Of a DNA stretch of 64,000 bases, positions 52,915 through 62,000 are shown in pieces. Each line of letters starts with the position of its first letter. Within the stretch, counting starts at the first letter, position 1. The stretch is from Clostridia bacterium (lineage in GTDB: Bacteria; Bacillota; Clostridia; Saccharofermentanales; Saccharofermentanaceae). A program made the translations under genes and the position numbers. The stretch spans positions 1 through 64,000 of the forward strand of contig JAKSRG010000008.1 in the NCBI GenBank assembly GCA_024403735.1. Direction: 5' to 3'. The notes below the pieces were generated by a model. That model was given only the letters and a program-made list of their open reading frames with translations. It was not told the DNA's origin and ran no database searches.

Positions 52915-54588
52915 ATGTTAAGCGATATTGAAATTGCAAGAGCAGCAAATATGCTCCCTATTGAGGAGATTGCAGAGAAGATTGGAATCAGCAGAGATGA
53001 AATTGATATGTACGGTAAGTACAAGGCAAAGATTCCTATGGAAACAATCAAGAAGCGCGAATCTAACCCTAGTGGTAAGCTCGTCCTTGTAACAGCTATG
53101 AACCCAACTCCAGCAGGAGAAGGTAAGACAACCGTTAGTATCGGTCTTGCTCAGGCGCTTAACAAGCTTGGTAAGAAGGCTATGCTCGCTCTTCGTGAGC
53201 CATCTCTTGGTCCTGTATTCGGTATCAAAGGTGGTGCAGCTGGTGGTGGATATTCACAGATCGTTCCAATGGAAGATCTTAACCTTCACTTTACAGGTGA
53301 CCTTCATGCTATTACATCAGCTAACAACCTCTTGGCTGCTATGCTTGATAACCACCTCTTCCAGGGTAATGAATTAAAGATTGACAAGGACCGTATCCTT
53401 TGGAGACGTTGCCTTGATATGAATGATAGATCACTTCGTCAGATCACTGTTGGTGTTAATGGTGGAACAAATGGCGTTACACGTAGCGACATTTTCTCTA
53501 TCACTGCAGCTTCTGAGATTATGTCTATCCTCTGTATCTGTACAGACATGGATGACTTGAAGGAAAGATTATCTAACATCGCTGTTGCATTCAACGAAGA
53601 AGGCAAGATTGTTACTGCTGGCGACCTCGGTGCAGCAGGCGCTATGGCTACACTTCTTAAGGATGCTATCTGCCCTAACCTCGTTCAGAGCTTGGAGCAC
53701 GTTCCAGCACTTGTTCACGGTGGTCCATTCGCTAACATTTCTCACGGCTGTAATACAGTTATCGCTACTAAGGCTGGACTTAAGCTCTCTGATATCCTTA
53801 TCACAGAGGCAGGCTTCGGTGCTGACCTCGGCGCAGAGAAGTTCCTCGATATCAAGTGTCGTGCTTCTGGTATCTGGCCAGACGCTGTTGTAATTGTTGC
53901 AACATGCCGTTCACTCAAGTACAACGCTGGTATCAAGAAGGAAGACCTCAATAAGACTAACCTCGAAGCTGTACGTGATGGTTTTAGCAACCTCAGTAAG
54001 CATATCGAGAACATGGCAACATATGGTATCCCATGCGTTGTTGCAGGTAATAAGTTCATTTCAGACTCACCTGAAGAGATTGCTCTTATGAAGCAGCTCT
54101 GTGAAGAAAAGGGTGCTAGATATGCAGCTGCAGACATTTTCACAGAAGGCGGCGCAGGCGGTATTGATCTCGCTAATGCTCTTCTCGAGCAGCTCGAAGG
54201 CAACCCACCTAAGAAGCCAACATATCCATATGAACTCGAGTGGTCAGTAGAGGATAAGATCCTTGCTGTAGCTAAGAAGATTTATGGTGCAAAATATATC
54301 GATATCCTTCCAGAAGCTCAGAAGAAGATTGATGAGTTTACTAAGGCTGGCTACGGCAATCTCCCTATCTGTATTGCCAAGAACCAGTACTCACTATCAG
54401 ATGACCCTAAGGCTCTCGGTCGTCCTACAGGCTTCAACCTCACAATTCGTGACGTATGGGTAAGCGCTGGTGCTGGATACCTCGTTATCCTCACAGGTAA
54501 AATCCTTACAATGCCAGGTCTTCCACCTCATCCAGCAGCACTCGATATCGACATTGATTCTAATGGTATTATTACAGGATTGTTCTAA
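52915..54588 (+). CDS. fhs: Formate-tetrahydrofolate ligase
   Basis: ATP-dependent formation of 10-formyl-tetrahydrofolate, used in purine synthesis and one-carbon fixation. 557 residues, typical. P-loop TPAGEGKTT (about 64-72), followed by REPSLGPVFGIKGGAAGGGYSQ. VDFNL-like ATANLE region, then TEGGAGGIDLA and GAGYLVILTGKILTMPGLP at the end. GAGGG precedes the ATG. No folD or other Wood-Ljungdahl genes are nearby. Confidence 0.97.
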   Translation: MLSDIEIARAANMLPIEEIAEKIGISRDEIDMYGKYKAKIPMETIKKRESNPSGKLVLVTAMNPTPAGEGKTTVSIGLAQALNKLGKKAMLALREPSLGPVFGIKGGAAGGGYSQIVPMEDLNLHFTGDLHAITSANNLLAAMLDNHLFQGNELKIDKDRILWRRCLDMNDRSLRQITVGVNGGTNGVTRSDIFSITAASEIMSILCICTDMDDLKERLSNIAVAFNEEGKIVTAGDLGAAGAMATLLKDAICPNLVQSLEHVPALVHGGPFANISHGCNTVIATKAGLKLSDILITEAGFGADLGAEKFLDIKCRASGIWPDAVVIVATCRSLKYNAGIKKEDLNKTNLEAVRDGFSNLSKHIENMATYGIPCVVAGNKFISDSPEEIALMKQLCEEKGARYAAADIFTEGGAGGIDLANALLEQLEGNPPKKPTYPYELEWSVEDKILAVAKKIYGAKYIDILPEAQKKIDEFTKAGYGNLPICIAKNQYSLSDDPKALGRPTGFNLTIRDVWVSAGAGYLVILTGKILTMPGLPPHPAALDIDIDSNGIITGLF

Positions 54589-54594
54589 TAGAAG

Positions 54595-55845
54595 ATGAAG
54601 TATCCTAATCCTACATTTCTTAAAGTAGCATCTAAAGTAAAGCACACAAGACGCAATCGCACGATTGTAATTATTGTGTGCTTATGCCTTGTTACGGCAA
54701 TTATCCTCTTCGTAATGAAGATGGCATCTATGCAGGAAAAGTATCGTAAGGATTTCCCTCAACTAGTAGGCGCTGCGACTTCCACAACTGAGGAAACTAC
54801 AAAGATAGTTCATACACACGCTACGACTACCACGACAACAACAACTCCACCAACTGAGACAACTGAAGAGACAACTGTTCTTGCTCCTTCATTTGTTACT
54901 ACAACAACTACTGAGACAACTGAATCTACCGTTACAACTGAACAGGTCAATTCACCAGACCTATTCCAGGAACTAGATGAGAATGTATATTTCTACAACA
55001 CTCACCCACTTCAGACTGTGTCACATGACCTCCGAGATCAGTATCTCGACGACCTCAAGCAGTATCTCGAGGAATATATCGACAACGACTGCACTAGCAA
55101 GGAGCGAGTATGTATCTACTACATCAATCTTAGTAGCAACGAGACAATGGGCGTTAACGAACTTAGTCCAATCGTTCCTGCCGGAGCATTCAACCTCCCT
55201 ATTGAGATTGCGTACTACGACCTCTGCTATTCGAACATTGTCTACCCATATGATGTCGTTACTTATCAGGACGATGCAGCAGGTAACTCTAGCTACATCT
55301 CAGACACATATACTTATGGTAAGCAGTTCTACCTTCGTACACTCGCTAATTACGCCATAGCAAGAAACGACAATGTAGCACTTAACCTTTTGGTTAACCG
55401 AATTGGCGGCATGGATTTCCTCCTTGAGCGCATCAACAAGATGAGTTGCTACGTTAACTATGGCGAAAACGTTATCTATACAAATAATGTCGGCACTACT
55501 TACAAGGGACCATCAAGATCTTCTTGTTACGATATGGCGACCTATGCGAAAACACTCTACCTCAATTACAAGAACAACCCATCAGCATATCAGCAGTTAA
55601 TTAACGATCTAGCTTATTCAGCACTCCCTACAGGATATGCAGTTGGTTTTGGAGAAGATGCGCTCATCCTCCACGTATCTGGAAGAAGCAAGGAGTTTGG
55701 TGCGTATACAGATGTAGCAATCATTGACGATAAGGAGCCAATTGCTATTTGTATCTACTGTGAATGTGCTAGTGAGGAGCGTGCTCAGGTAATCACTGCA
55801 GACCTTTCTTCACTTGTAGCTCAGTATATTAACTCACTTCATTAA
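54595..55845 (+). CDS. Membrane-anchored beta-lactamase-fold protein lacking catalytic residues
   Basis: 416 residues. N-terminal transmembrane anchor (about 23-42), then a Thr/Glu-rich low-complexity linker (about 60-115), then a class A beta-lactamase-like domain (about 130-416). All three active-site motifs are altered: SxxK reads GAFN in PAGAFNLPIEIAYY, SDN reads NDN in ARNDNVALNLL, and KTG reads VSG in LHVSGRSKEFGAY. The fold motifs around them remain, so this looks like a pseudoenzyme, perhaps binding wall material. It starts 6 bp after fhs; its Shine-Dalgarno is weak. Confidence 0.75.
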   Translation: MKYPNPTFLKVASKVKHTRRNRTIVIIVCLCLVTAIILFVMKMASMQEKYRKDFPQLVGAATSTTEETTKIVHTHATTTTTTTTPPTETTEETTVLAPSFVTTTTTETTESTVTTEQVNSPDLFQELDENVYFYNTHPLQTVSHDLRDQYLDDLKQYLEEYIDNDCTSKERVCIYYINLSSNETMGVNELSPIVPAGAFNLPIEIAYYDLCYSNIVYPYDVVTYQDDAAGNSSYISDTYTYGKQFYLRTLANYAIARNDNVALNLLVNRIGGMDFLLERINKMSCYVNYGENVIYTNNVGTTYKGPSRSSCYDMATYAKTLYLNYKNNPSAYQQLINDLAYSALPTGYAVGFGEDALILHVSGRSKEFGAYTDVAIIDDKEPIAICIYCECASEERAQVITADLSSLVAQYINSLH

Positions 55846-55850
55846 GCCCT

Positions 55851-55879
55851 TTGTTATATAACGATTTATATGTTATAAT
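55851..55879 (+). promoter_or_regulatory. Promoter of the SRP RNA
   Basis: TTGTTA (55851-55856), 17-nt spacer, TATAAT (55874-55879). It begins 6 bp after the preceding gene's stop. Confidence 0.85.
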
Positions 55880-55885
55880 ACACAA

Positions 55886-56045
55886 GTTAAATTAATCATC
55901 TCATCTGATCTGCAGTCGGATCGGGTCTCGTGCAATACGTTCCCGTGAACCCTGTCAGGTCCGGAAGGAAGCAGCAGTAAGCGGATTTTCGTATGTGCCG
56001 CGAGGGTGCCTGCCCGACTGTAGTTTAGATGGGATGATTTTTTAT
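55886..56045 (+). ncRNA. ffs: Signal recognition particle RNA, small bacterial type
   Basis: RNA scaffold of the SRP that binds Ffh for membrane targeting. The conserved apical domain GTCAGGTCCGGAAGGAAGCA is at 55955-55974, with CCGTGAACCC and GCAGTAAG around it. The outer stem CAGTCGG (55913-55919) pairs with CCGACTG (56014-56020), giving a mature RNA of about 108 nt, the 4.5S-like type without an Alu domain. A longer flanking stem (ATCATCTCATCT with AGATGGGATGAT) ends in a T run and acts as its terminator. Confidence 0.95.
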
Positions 56046-56067
56046 TACAATTTTTCAGGAGGATACC

Positions 56068-58668
56068 ATGGAACACATAGCTCTTTATAGACAATTTAGA
56101 CCTATGACCTTTGATGAGATTGTGGAACAAAAAGGTCCTGTATCTGCCCTGAGACAATCTGTTATCACAGGCAAAATCGGACACGCTTACCTCTTCTCAG
56201 GTCAGCGAGGAACTGGTAAAACATCCATCGCCAAGGTATTCTCACGAGCAATCAACTGTGAGAACCCAGTTAATGGTAATCCATGCAACAATTGCGCAAT
56301 CTGTAAGGGCATCATTAGTGATTCACTTATGGATGTAATCGAGATTGATGCCGCTTCCAATAACAGTGTTGATAACATTAGACGTATCTGCGAAGAAGTT
56401 AACTTTGCTCCTGCAAAAGCTTCTCATAAGGTATATATCATCGACGAGGTTCATATGCTCTCAACAGGTGCGTTCAACGCACTTCTTAAGACACTCGAGG
56501 AACCTCCTAAACATGTTGTATTCCTTCTCGCTACTACTGAACCACACAGAATTCCTGCTACAATTCATTCTCGTTGTCAGCGCTATGACTTCAAGCGAAT
56601 TCCTGTAGACAGTATCGTTAGTAGACTTAAGTACATCTGTGAAAAGGAAGGCTTCATTGCTACTGATGATGCACTTAGCCTCATCGCATCTTTATCAGAT
56701 GGTGCTATGCGTGATGCCATCTCACTTCTCGATCAGGCAGGTAACTCAAGTTCTGATAAGACAATATCTAGAGATTCTGTCCTTCAGATTACAGGAACAG
56801 TAGATGATACATTCCTCGGTAAGATGGCTAAGGCTCTTATTGATGGTAATTACGAAGACATTATTAATATGTGTGAAGAATTAGCTGGTAGCGGCCGTGA
56901 TATCACACGCTTTGCAGTTGACCTCGCACAGTATTTTCGAGATCTTCTCGTTGTTCGTATGATGCCTGATCCTACGAAACTAGTTAAGGTTCAGACTTCT
57001 ACACTTAAGACTATGTATGAGATTTGTCAGAATGTTGCAGCTGAGACACTCGTTGCATTCATCTCCAAGCTCTCAACTATGATATCTGACCTCAAGTGGA
57101 CACCTTCTGTACGAACTACTTTTGAGATTACACTCATTCAGCTCTGCGGTCGTAAGGTTAAGGTTGAACCAGTACCACTCGTTGTGCCAGACTTTATTGC
57201 TAAGCAGCAGGCTTTCGCTAATAGTAAACCTATTACTACTAGCGCTCCTTCTACTCCAGCTACAACTTCTACACCTGCTCCTATTAAGGAACCAGAGAAA
57301 GTTGTAGTGCCAGAAGCTCCTAAGGCTACTGAACCTGTAGTTCCAGAAACTACGCCAGTTGTTCCTGAAGCAACTCCTACAGAAGCATCTGATATCAAGA
57401 CAGACGATATTATTAATTCGATTGTCGCAGAGGCAGCATCTGTTCAGACTGAAGTAGCACCTATGGCTGAGATTGTTGAACCTAAGGTTGAGGAGCCTAA
57501 GAAAGAAGACGTAAAGATAGATACACCTGCTCCTGCACCTGTTAATAGCATTATGGATGATCTAGTTCCACCTCCAGCAGATGAAGATGAAACACCTATC
57601 ATCCCTGTTGCACCTGTTATTCCTGAAGTTCCTGGAATTGGTGATGACATTGATATGATGGCTCCACCTCCTGAGATGGATGATTATATTCCACCTTATG
57701 AACCAGAAATTCCTATGGCACCTGTAGTACCAGAGCCTGTAGCTGCTCCTGTTCAGGAAGAACCAGTTGATCCAGAGGATTTACCAATGGAGAACCAGAT
57801 TGACTTGTTCTCTATGCCAACAATGCCAACTAAGGTTGAAGATGATGGTGAATTAAAGATTGTAGGTCCTGATTACGAGGAAACTCCAAAGGTTGCTACT
57901 CCTAAAAAGGAAAGTAACGATAAGATTGAAGAGCAAAAGGATGCTAAACCATCTAATAGCATGCCACTCCTCTCACTCGTATCTTCTTCATTCCTTGATG
58001 ATATAGATGAGGCTGAGGAGGAAGTAACTCCTGCTCCTAAGAAGGTAGCTCCAGTAGCTGAAGCAGCACCTACTGCACCATTCTCTGAGCCTACTCCTGA
58101 AGTTACTTCTAGCAGAGTTCATGCTCACACTTCATTAGCTGCTGTTATGGAAGGAACTGAGCTACTAGTAGATAAGAAGACTACTGAACCAGAGGTAACA
58201 CCTGAACCAGTAGTTAGTCCAGCTCCTACTCCTGCACCTGTTCCACAAGCAGATATGAAAGCAGCTGGAGCTAGTGACGTGGCTTCCCGAGCAGACTTAC
58301 AGATGATTTGGGAATCTATTTATGGTTATCTTGCAACAGAAGACTACATGATGTTCGTAAGATTAGCAGGAACTAAATTACAGACAAAGGGTTCAAGCGC
58401 GTACATTGTTTTCGATAACTCATATACGAGCGACTCGCTCAAGCAATTGACAGCAGACCCTCTTTATAAGACAATTCGTAATAAGATTATGGCTGTACTT
58501 GCTGAGATTGAGCACGTATATGTAGCCACAGAAAAGCAGTATCGCAAGGTACTGGAATCAAATAGTCAGTCTAAGCCAGCTATTGAGGAGACCAAGCAGA
58601 GTAATCTCGACATTTTCCTCAACGCGGCTCAACAAAACGGTGTCGACATTCATTTTGGCGACGACTAA
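56068..58668 (+). CDS. dnaX: DNA polymerase III subunit gamma/tau
   Basis: Clamp-loader subunit. 866 residues, much longer than the usual 550-650. The AAA+ domain has Walker A SGQRGTGKTS (about 44-53), a zinc module CENPVNGNPCNNCAIC, Walker B IIDEVHML, and sensor/SRC box TIHSRCQRYDF. The surplus is a Pro/Glu/Ala/Val-rich region at about 390-730, expected to be disordered. The C-terminal domain (about 745-866) binds polymerase in tau. GGAGG precedes the ATG. No slippage heptamer for a short gamma form was noticed. Confidence 0.96.
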   Translation: MEHIALYRQFRPMTFDEIVEQKGPVSALRQSVITGKIGHAYLFSGQRGTGKTSIAKVFSRAINCENPVNGNPCNNCAICKGIISDSLMDVIEIDAASNNSVDNIRRICEEVNFAPAKASHKVYIIDEVHMLSTGAFNALLKTLEEPPKHVVFLLATTEPHRIPATIHSRCQRYDFKRIPVDSIVSRLKYICEKEGFIATDDALSLIASLSDGAMRDAISLLDQAGNSSSDKTISRDSVLQITGTVDDTFLGKMAKALIDGNYEDIINMCEELAGSGRDITRFAVDLAQYFRDLLVVRMMPDPTKLVKVQTSTLKTMYEICQNVAAETLVAFISKLSTMISDLKWTPSVRTTFEITLIQLCGRKVKVEPVPLVVPDFIAKQQAFANSKPITTSAPSTPATTSTPAPIKEPEKVVVPEAPKATEPVVPETTPVVPEATPTEASDIKTDDIINSIVAEAASVQTEVAPMAEIVEPKVEEPKKEDVKIDTPAPAPVNSIMDDLVPPPADEDETPIIPVAPVIPEVPGIGDDIDMMAPPPEMDDYIPPYEPEIPMAPVVPEPVAAPVQEEPVDPEDLPMENQIDLFSMPTMPTKVEDDGELKIVGPDYEETPKVATPKKESNDKIEEQKDAKPSNSMPLLSLVSSSFLDDIDEAEEEVTPAPKKVAPVAEAAPTAPFSEPTPEVTSSRVHAHTSLAAVMEGTELLVDKKTTEPEVTPEPVVSPAPTPAPVPQADMKAAGASDVASRADLQMIWESIYGYLATEDYMMFVRLAGTKLQTKGSSAYIVFDNSYTSDSLKQLTADPLYKTIRNKIMAVLAEIEHVYVATEKQYRKVLESNSQSKPAIEETKQSNLDIFLNAAQQNGVDIHFGDD

Positions 58669-58695
58669 TAAAGAATATATTGGAGGATTTATATT

Positions 58696-59043
58696 ATGGC
58701 TAAAGGATTTAAAGGAATGCCAGGTGGTTTTGGCGGTATGGGTAATATGGGTAATCTCATGGCACAGGCTCAGAAGATGCAGCGTGACATGGAGCAGGCT
58801 CAGGCAGAGATTGCTGAGCTCCGTATCGAAGGTACAGCTGGCGGCGAATTAGTAAAGCTTACACTCGGTGGTGACCACAAGATTTATGGTCTTGAGATTG
58901 CTAAGGACGTTATCGATCCAGATGATGCAGAAGGTCTTGCAGATCTCATCGTGGCTGCATACAACCAGGCTAACGAGCAGCTCGAGGCTCAGTCTGCTGC
59001 TAGAATGAGCAAGGCTACAGGCGGAATGAAGCTCCCATTCTAA
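58696..59043 (+). CDS. YbaB/EbfC family nucleoid-associated protein
   Basis: 115 residues. A Gly/Met-rich N-terminus (KGFKGMPGGFGGMGNMGNLM) precedes the conserved helix AQKMQRDMEQAQAEIAEL and the domain GTAGGELVKLTLGGDHKIYGLEI, then DLIVAAYNQANEQ. Dimeric DNA-binding protein. Always located between dnaX and recR. GGAGG precedes the ATG. Confidence 0.95.
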   Translation: MAKGFKGMPGGFGGMGNMGNLMAQAQKMQRDMEQAQAEIAELRIEGTAGGELVKLTLGGDHKIYGLEIAKDVIDPDDAEGLADLIVAAYNQANEQLEAQSAARMSKATGGMKLPF

Positions 59044-59061
59044 TCTGAGGGTTAGTAATAC

Positions 59062-59664
59062 ATGGCTAGATATTCCCCATCTGTACAGAATCTGATTAGT
59101 AAACTCGCAGGACTTCCAGGAATTGGTGGTAAGTCTGCTCAGAGATTAGCATTCCATATTCTTTCTATGTCCGACAAGGAGGTAGAGGAACTCGCTAATT
59201 CAATTACTGAGGCACATAAGCTTACAGTACGCTGTTCAAAGTGTCAGAATTTCACAGATTCAGACCCTTGCCCTATCTGTTCAGATACTAAGAGAGATAA
59301 CTCAACTGTATGTGTTGTCGAGTCTCCACGTGATGTGTCAACATTCGAGAGAATGCATGAGTACAATGGTCTCTACCACGTGCTCCACGGCGTTTTCTCA
59401 CCTGTATCAGGTAAAGGTATGGAAGATATCACTCTTCCACAGTTAATCTCTAGACTTCAGACTAGTCCTGAGATTAAAGAAGTCATTGTGGCGACTAACC
59501 AGTCAGCAGAAGGTAATGCTACTGCTCTTTATATCTCCAGACTTCTTACACCTTCAGGTATCAAGGTTACTCGTCTCGCATCTGGCCTCCCTATGGGATC
59601 AGATATCGAATATGCAGATGACCTTACTTTGGCGAATGCTTTGAAAGGACGAATTCAGATTTAA
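59062..59664 (+). CDS. recR: Recombination protein RecR
   Basis: Works with RecO in RecA loading at gaps. 200 residues. Helix-hairpin-helix LAGLPGIGGKSAQRLAFHIL (about 13-32), C4 zinc finger CSKC...CPIC (about 57-72), Toprim domain with VVESPRDV, and a Walker-like C-terminus (TRLASGLPMGSDIEYADDLTL). The stop overlaps the next start (TAATG). Confidence 0.97.
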   Translation: MARYSPSVQNLISKLAGLPGIGGKSAQRLAFHILSMSDKEVEELANSITEAHKLTVRCSKCQNFTDSDPCPICSDTKRDNSTVCVVESPRDVSTFERMHEYNGLYHVLHGVFSPVSGKGMEDITLPQLISRLQTSPEIKEVIVATNQSAEGNATALYISRLLTPSGIKVTRLASGLPMGSDIEYADDLTLANALKGRIQI

Positions 59665-59927
59665 TGAGACTAGATAAATTTCTAAAAGTATCCAGAATTA
59701 TTAAGCGTAGAACAGTCGCTAATGATGTCTGCACACTTGGACGAGTTAGTGTTAATGGCAAGCCATCCAAGCCTTCTGTTAGGCTCAAAGTTGGCGACGT
59801 TGTAACCATTATCTTTGGTAACGGAAGTGTCAGCTTTAAGGTTCTCAAGCTCGAAGAAACAGTTCGTAAAGAGAATGCAGCTGAGATGTACGAGATCTTA
59901 GAAGACAATGGATTAGCCGCTGAATAA
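59664..59927 (+). CDS. S4-domain RNA-binding protein (Hsp15/YlmH-like)
   Basis: 87 residues. S4 domain MRLDKFLKVSRIIKRRTVANDVCTLGRVSVNGKPSKPS with KVGDVVTI. This family includes Hsp15 and RqcP/RlbA, involved in rescuing stalled 50S subunits. It is coupled to recR by a 1-bp overlap. Confidence 0.88.
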   Translation: MRLDKFLKVSRIIKRRTVANDVCTLGRVSVNGKPSKPSVRLKVGDVVTIIFGNGSVSFKVLKLEETVRKENAAEMYEILEDNGLAAE

Positions 59928-59939
59928 AGACAAAAATAT

Positions 59940-59975
59940 ACTCCCTGATTACTAATGTAATTGGGGAGTTTTATT
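59940..59975 (+). terminator. Intrinsic terminator of the dnaX-recR operon
   Basis: ACTCCC-ATTAC / GTAAT-GGGAGT stem with small internal mismatches, then TTTTATTAT. Confidence 0.88.
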
Positions 59976-60058
59976 ATGCTAAGAATATGCTCACTGGAGC
60001 TTGCGGCTAACTACCAACACCCAAATATTTCTGTTTCGTTACATATCAATCAGTTAAA

Positions 60059-60087
60059 TTGAAAAGGTTAGATTATATCCTTATAAT
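60059..60087 (+). promoter_or_regulatory. Promoter of the septum initiator gene
   Basis: TTGAAA (60059-60064), 17-nt spacer, TATAAT (60082-60087), about 32 bp before the start codon. Confidence 0.82.
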
Positions 60088-60118
60088 TAATTATCACTAT
60101 TGAGAGGAGTAATGCTAC

Positions 60119-60430
60119 ATGAAGAAGACATTCAAGATGCCAAGCGTTAAAAAGGGTATTTCACTACGTACAGCAGTTATGTTTTTGGCAATTATTCTCC
60201 TCGCAGTTATCGGTATTACTAAGTTCAACGATGTAATGGAGCAGCGTAGTCGTTTGACTGCTGAGAATATTGCTCTCAAGCGCGAGAAGCAGGCTCTTAA
60301 GGAAGAACTCGACAGAATTAACAAAGAAGCTAACAACACAGATAGCAAAGCTTATGTTGAGAGCATCGCTCGTACTCACCTTGATATGGTATATCCAGAC
60401 GAGATCATCTTCCACATCTCAGAAGATTAA
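60119..60430 (+). CDS. FtsB/DivIC septum formation initiator family protein
   Basis: 103 residues. A short basic cytoplasmic tail, one transmembrane helix (about 18-37) and a coiled coil (about 40-72; RLTAENIALKREKQALKEELDRI), followed by YVESIARTHLDMVYPDEIIF, the family's C-terminal box. It joins the divisome with FtsL/DivIB. AGGAG precedes the ATG. Convergent with the next gene, the two stops adjacent. Confidence 0.9.
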   Translation: MKKTFKMPSVKKGISLRTAVMFLAIILLAVIGITKFNDVMEQRSRLTAENIALKREKQALKEELDRINKEANNTDSKAYVESIARTHLDMVYPDEIIFHISED

Positions 60431-60691
60431 TCATTCCAACAATCTAATTTGAAATCTATCGAAACCAACCTTTTGATTGAATTGTTCTGCGAAGAATATA
60501 GTTTGTCTTAAGGCTGCGAATTCGTGCGTGTTTTTTGAGAGCCACATAGGAATAGGTACATCCATCTCTTTACAAAGGAGTACAAGGTTCTCTTCTAATT
60601 CCTTGCTATAACGTGCATTTGGGTTCTCGTGCTCAACAACCTGCACGTTTAAAATGTTATTTCCCTTGAATGTTCTGCCTTCTAATTTCAT
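60431..60691 (-). CDS. Hypothetical protein, 86 residues
   Basis: I do not recognise a characterised family. The protein is soluble, with NVQVVEHENPNARYSKELEENLVLLCKEMDVPIPMW and a C-terminal AEQFNQKVGFDRFQIRLLE. The order looks globular, and a GAGGTG Shine-Dalgarno precedes the ATG, so it is likely real. It is convergent with the FtsB/DivIC gene without any spacer and without an obvious shared terminator. Confidence 0.7.
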   Translation of the reverse strand: MKLEGRTFKGNNILNVQVVEHENPNARYSKELEENLVLLCKEMDVPIPMWLSKNTHEFAALRQTIFFAEQFNQKVGFDRFQIRLLE

Positions 60692-60855
60692 GTCGCACCT
60701 CTGAATTTCTTTGCCACTATTTTGCCATTAATTAATATTAAAGTATAGTAGGCCCTTTGGTATTATTTAATTGTTCCAATAAGGAACACTCCTTACTTCA
60801 TAACACCCTCCTTACAGGCACTAACGTCCCCTCGTTGGTGTCTTGTATTTTGCCT

Positions 60856-60876
60856 AAATTTATTTAGTTGTATAAT
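60856..60876 (+). promoter_or_regulatory. -10 element implying a leaderless mRNA
   Basis: TATAAT at 60871-60876, with TGCCTA/TTGCCT about 15-16 nt upstream as a weak -35. The predicted start of transcription (about 60883) coincides with the ATG at 60883. The 190-bp region before it also holds a GTTCC/GGAAC hairpin at 60773-60787. Confidence 0.5.
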
Positions 60877-60882
60877 GTTCTC

Positions 60883-61710
60883 ATGTTTTACAAGAATAAA
60901 GATTTAGAGATAACTGATAATCTTCGTACCCACTATCCTGTGACATACAGACATCCCAAGATGGCACCTGTCCAGGTTCATGTTGGCGAGCACGAAATCC
61001 ATATCATTGCTCATCTTAAGTTCAGTAAAAAGCTTCTTACACCTTATGAGAATATGCCTCTCCCTAACGGAGAGAAAACAACTGACGTAATCCTTGGAAT
61101 GAAGCCCGAAGGCTTTACATACGCAGATGCTATTACTGAGGGAATAATCAGAAACTGGGGCGGCGTATTCGCTTTCCACTGGTACAGGATCAATCGTGAT
61201 AAACGAGTTCCTGTCAGGGTAACTATAATTCGTAAAGACGAGGTCCTTAATGGAACTTGTCCACACAAGGTAGATAAGAACCAGCGCTTTGCTTATGTTA
61301 AGTTTGCGCCTTTCTTCTCACCTTCATCATTTGTTATGAGTAATCCATGGCGCTGGCTATGGGGTCTCCCTTTTAACTTCTCACTTGAGAGCTTCGCACT
61401 TAACTGGTCACCATATCACCCAGGAACAATTAATCTCAAGAAGTACAAGTCGCTTACTAGATTTGAACAGGTTGCTGCACACGAATTTGGACACCTTCTT
61501 GGAATTGGTGATGCATATGATGCGCCATACAGATTTTTCTATCAACTACCTAACGTTAGTCACTACATGATGTGCTACAATCGCAAAGTTCAAAACGTTG
61601 AACTCGAGATGGTTCTTAATGCCCATCTCAAAAAGCGCATGCAATATTTCCCTATCAAATTCAACTTCAAAACCTTCTTTAAAGGTCTTAAAGAGTACTT
61701 CAAAAGCTAA
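60883..61710 (+). CDS. Metzincin-like zinc metalloprotease, uncharacterised
   Basis: About 275 residues from the ATG at 60883. The zinc motif HEFGHLLGIGD (about residue 205-215) is HExxHxxGxxD, with Asp as third ligand as in snapalysins and relatives. A downstream YMMCYNRK resembles the Met-turn. The N-terminal 190 residues show no known domain; a Trp/Pro/Phe-rich segment (NPWRWLWGLPFNF) precedes the active site. There is no signal peptide or transmembrane helix, so it looks cytoplasmic or contact-released. No Shine-Dalgarno: the ATG appears to be the first transcribed codon. An in-frame TTG at 60868 lies in the promoter. Confidence 0.75.
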   Translation: MFYKNKDLEITDNLRTHYPVTYRHPKMAPVQVHVGEHEIHIIAHLKFSKKLLTPYENMPLPNGEKTTDVILGMKPEGFTYADAITEGIIRNWGGVFAFHWYRINRDKRVPVRVTIIRKDEVLNGTCPHKVDKNQRFAYVKFAPFFSPSSFVMSNPWRWLWGLPFNFSLESFALNWSPYHPGTINLKKYKSLTRFEQVAAHEFGHLLGIGDAYDAPYRFFYQLPNVSHYMMCYNRKVQNVELEMVLNAHLKKRMQYFPIKFNFKTFFKGLKEYFKS

Positions 61711-61919
61711 TTGACTTTATCAAAAGAAATTATGACTTTGCGGCATTTGGGATGTATGAGCTTAGTCTCTGTGTAGCGTTGGAAAACAAACGCACATTTC
61801 ACATCAAATCTCGCAAACGCCCTAATACCAGCGCTTTCAAGAGCATGCAGCTAACCAAATCATTCAAAATGTTAATTATTATGAAACTGTAAACAATACC
61901 CAAATCATCAGTGCATTTG
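61711..61919. other. Non-coding stretch, no recognised feature
   Basis: About 200 bp with a small GCGTT/AACGC hairpin near 61777-61803. I see no terminator with a T run, no ORF with a ribosome binding site and no RNA family I can name. Confidence 0.4.
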
Positions 61920-61948
61920 TTGAAAGATACAATTTTAAGTTGTAAAAT
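61920..61948 (+). promoter_or_regulatory. Promoter of the zinc-ribbon/HD gene
   Basis: TTGAAA (61920-61925), 17-nt spacer, TAAAAT (61943-61948). The leader contains a GACCA/TGGTC mini-hairpin just before the AGGAGG site. Confidence 0.7.
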
Positions 61949-62000
61949 TAACATTATCAAATAAAGTCTAAGACCATCTATTGGTCATAGGAGGTAACAT

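Noticed and set aside
56068..58668. Programmed frameshift in dnaX
   Set aside because: I saw no clear slippery heptamer followed by a stem in the expected position, and the long frame is intact.
61711..61919. Possible 6S or other small RNA gene
   Set aside because: Only a small hairpin is visible; no promoter-terminator pair bounds it and no known family features were recognised.
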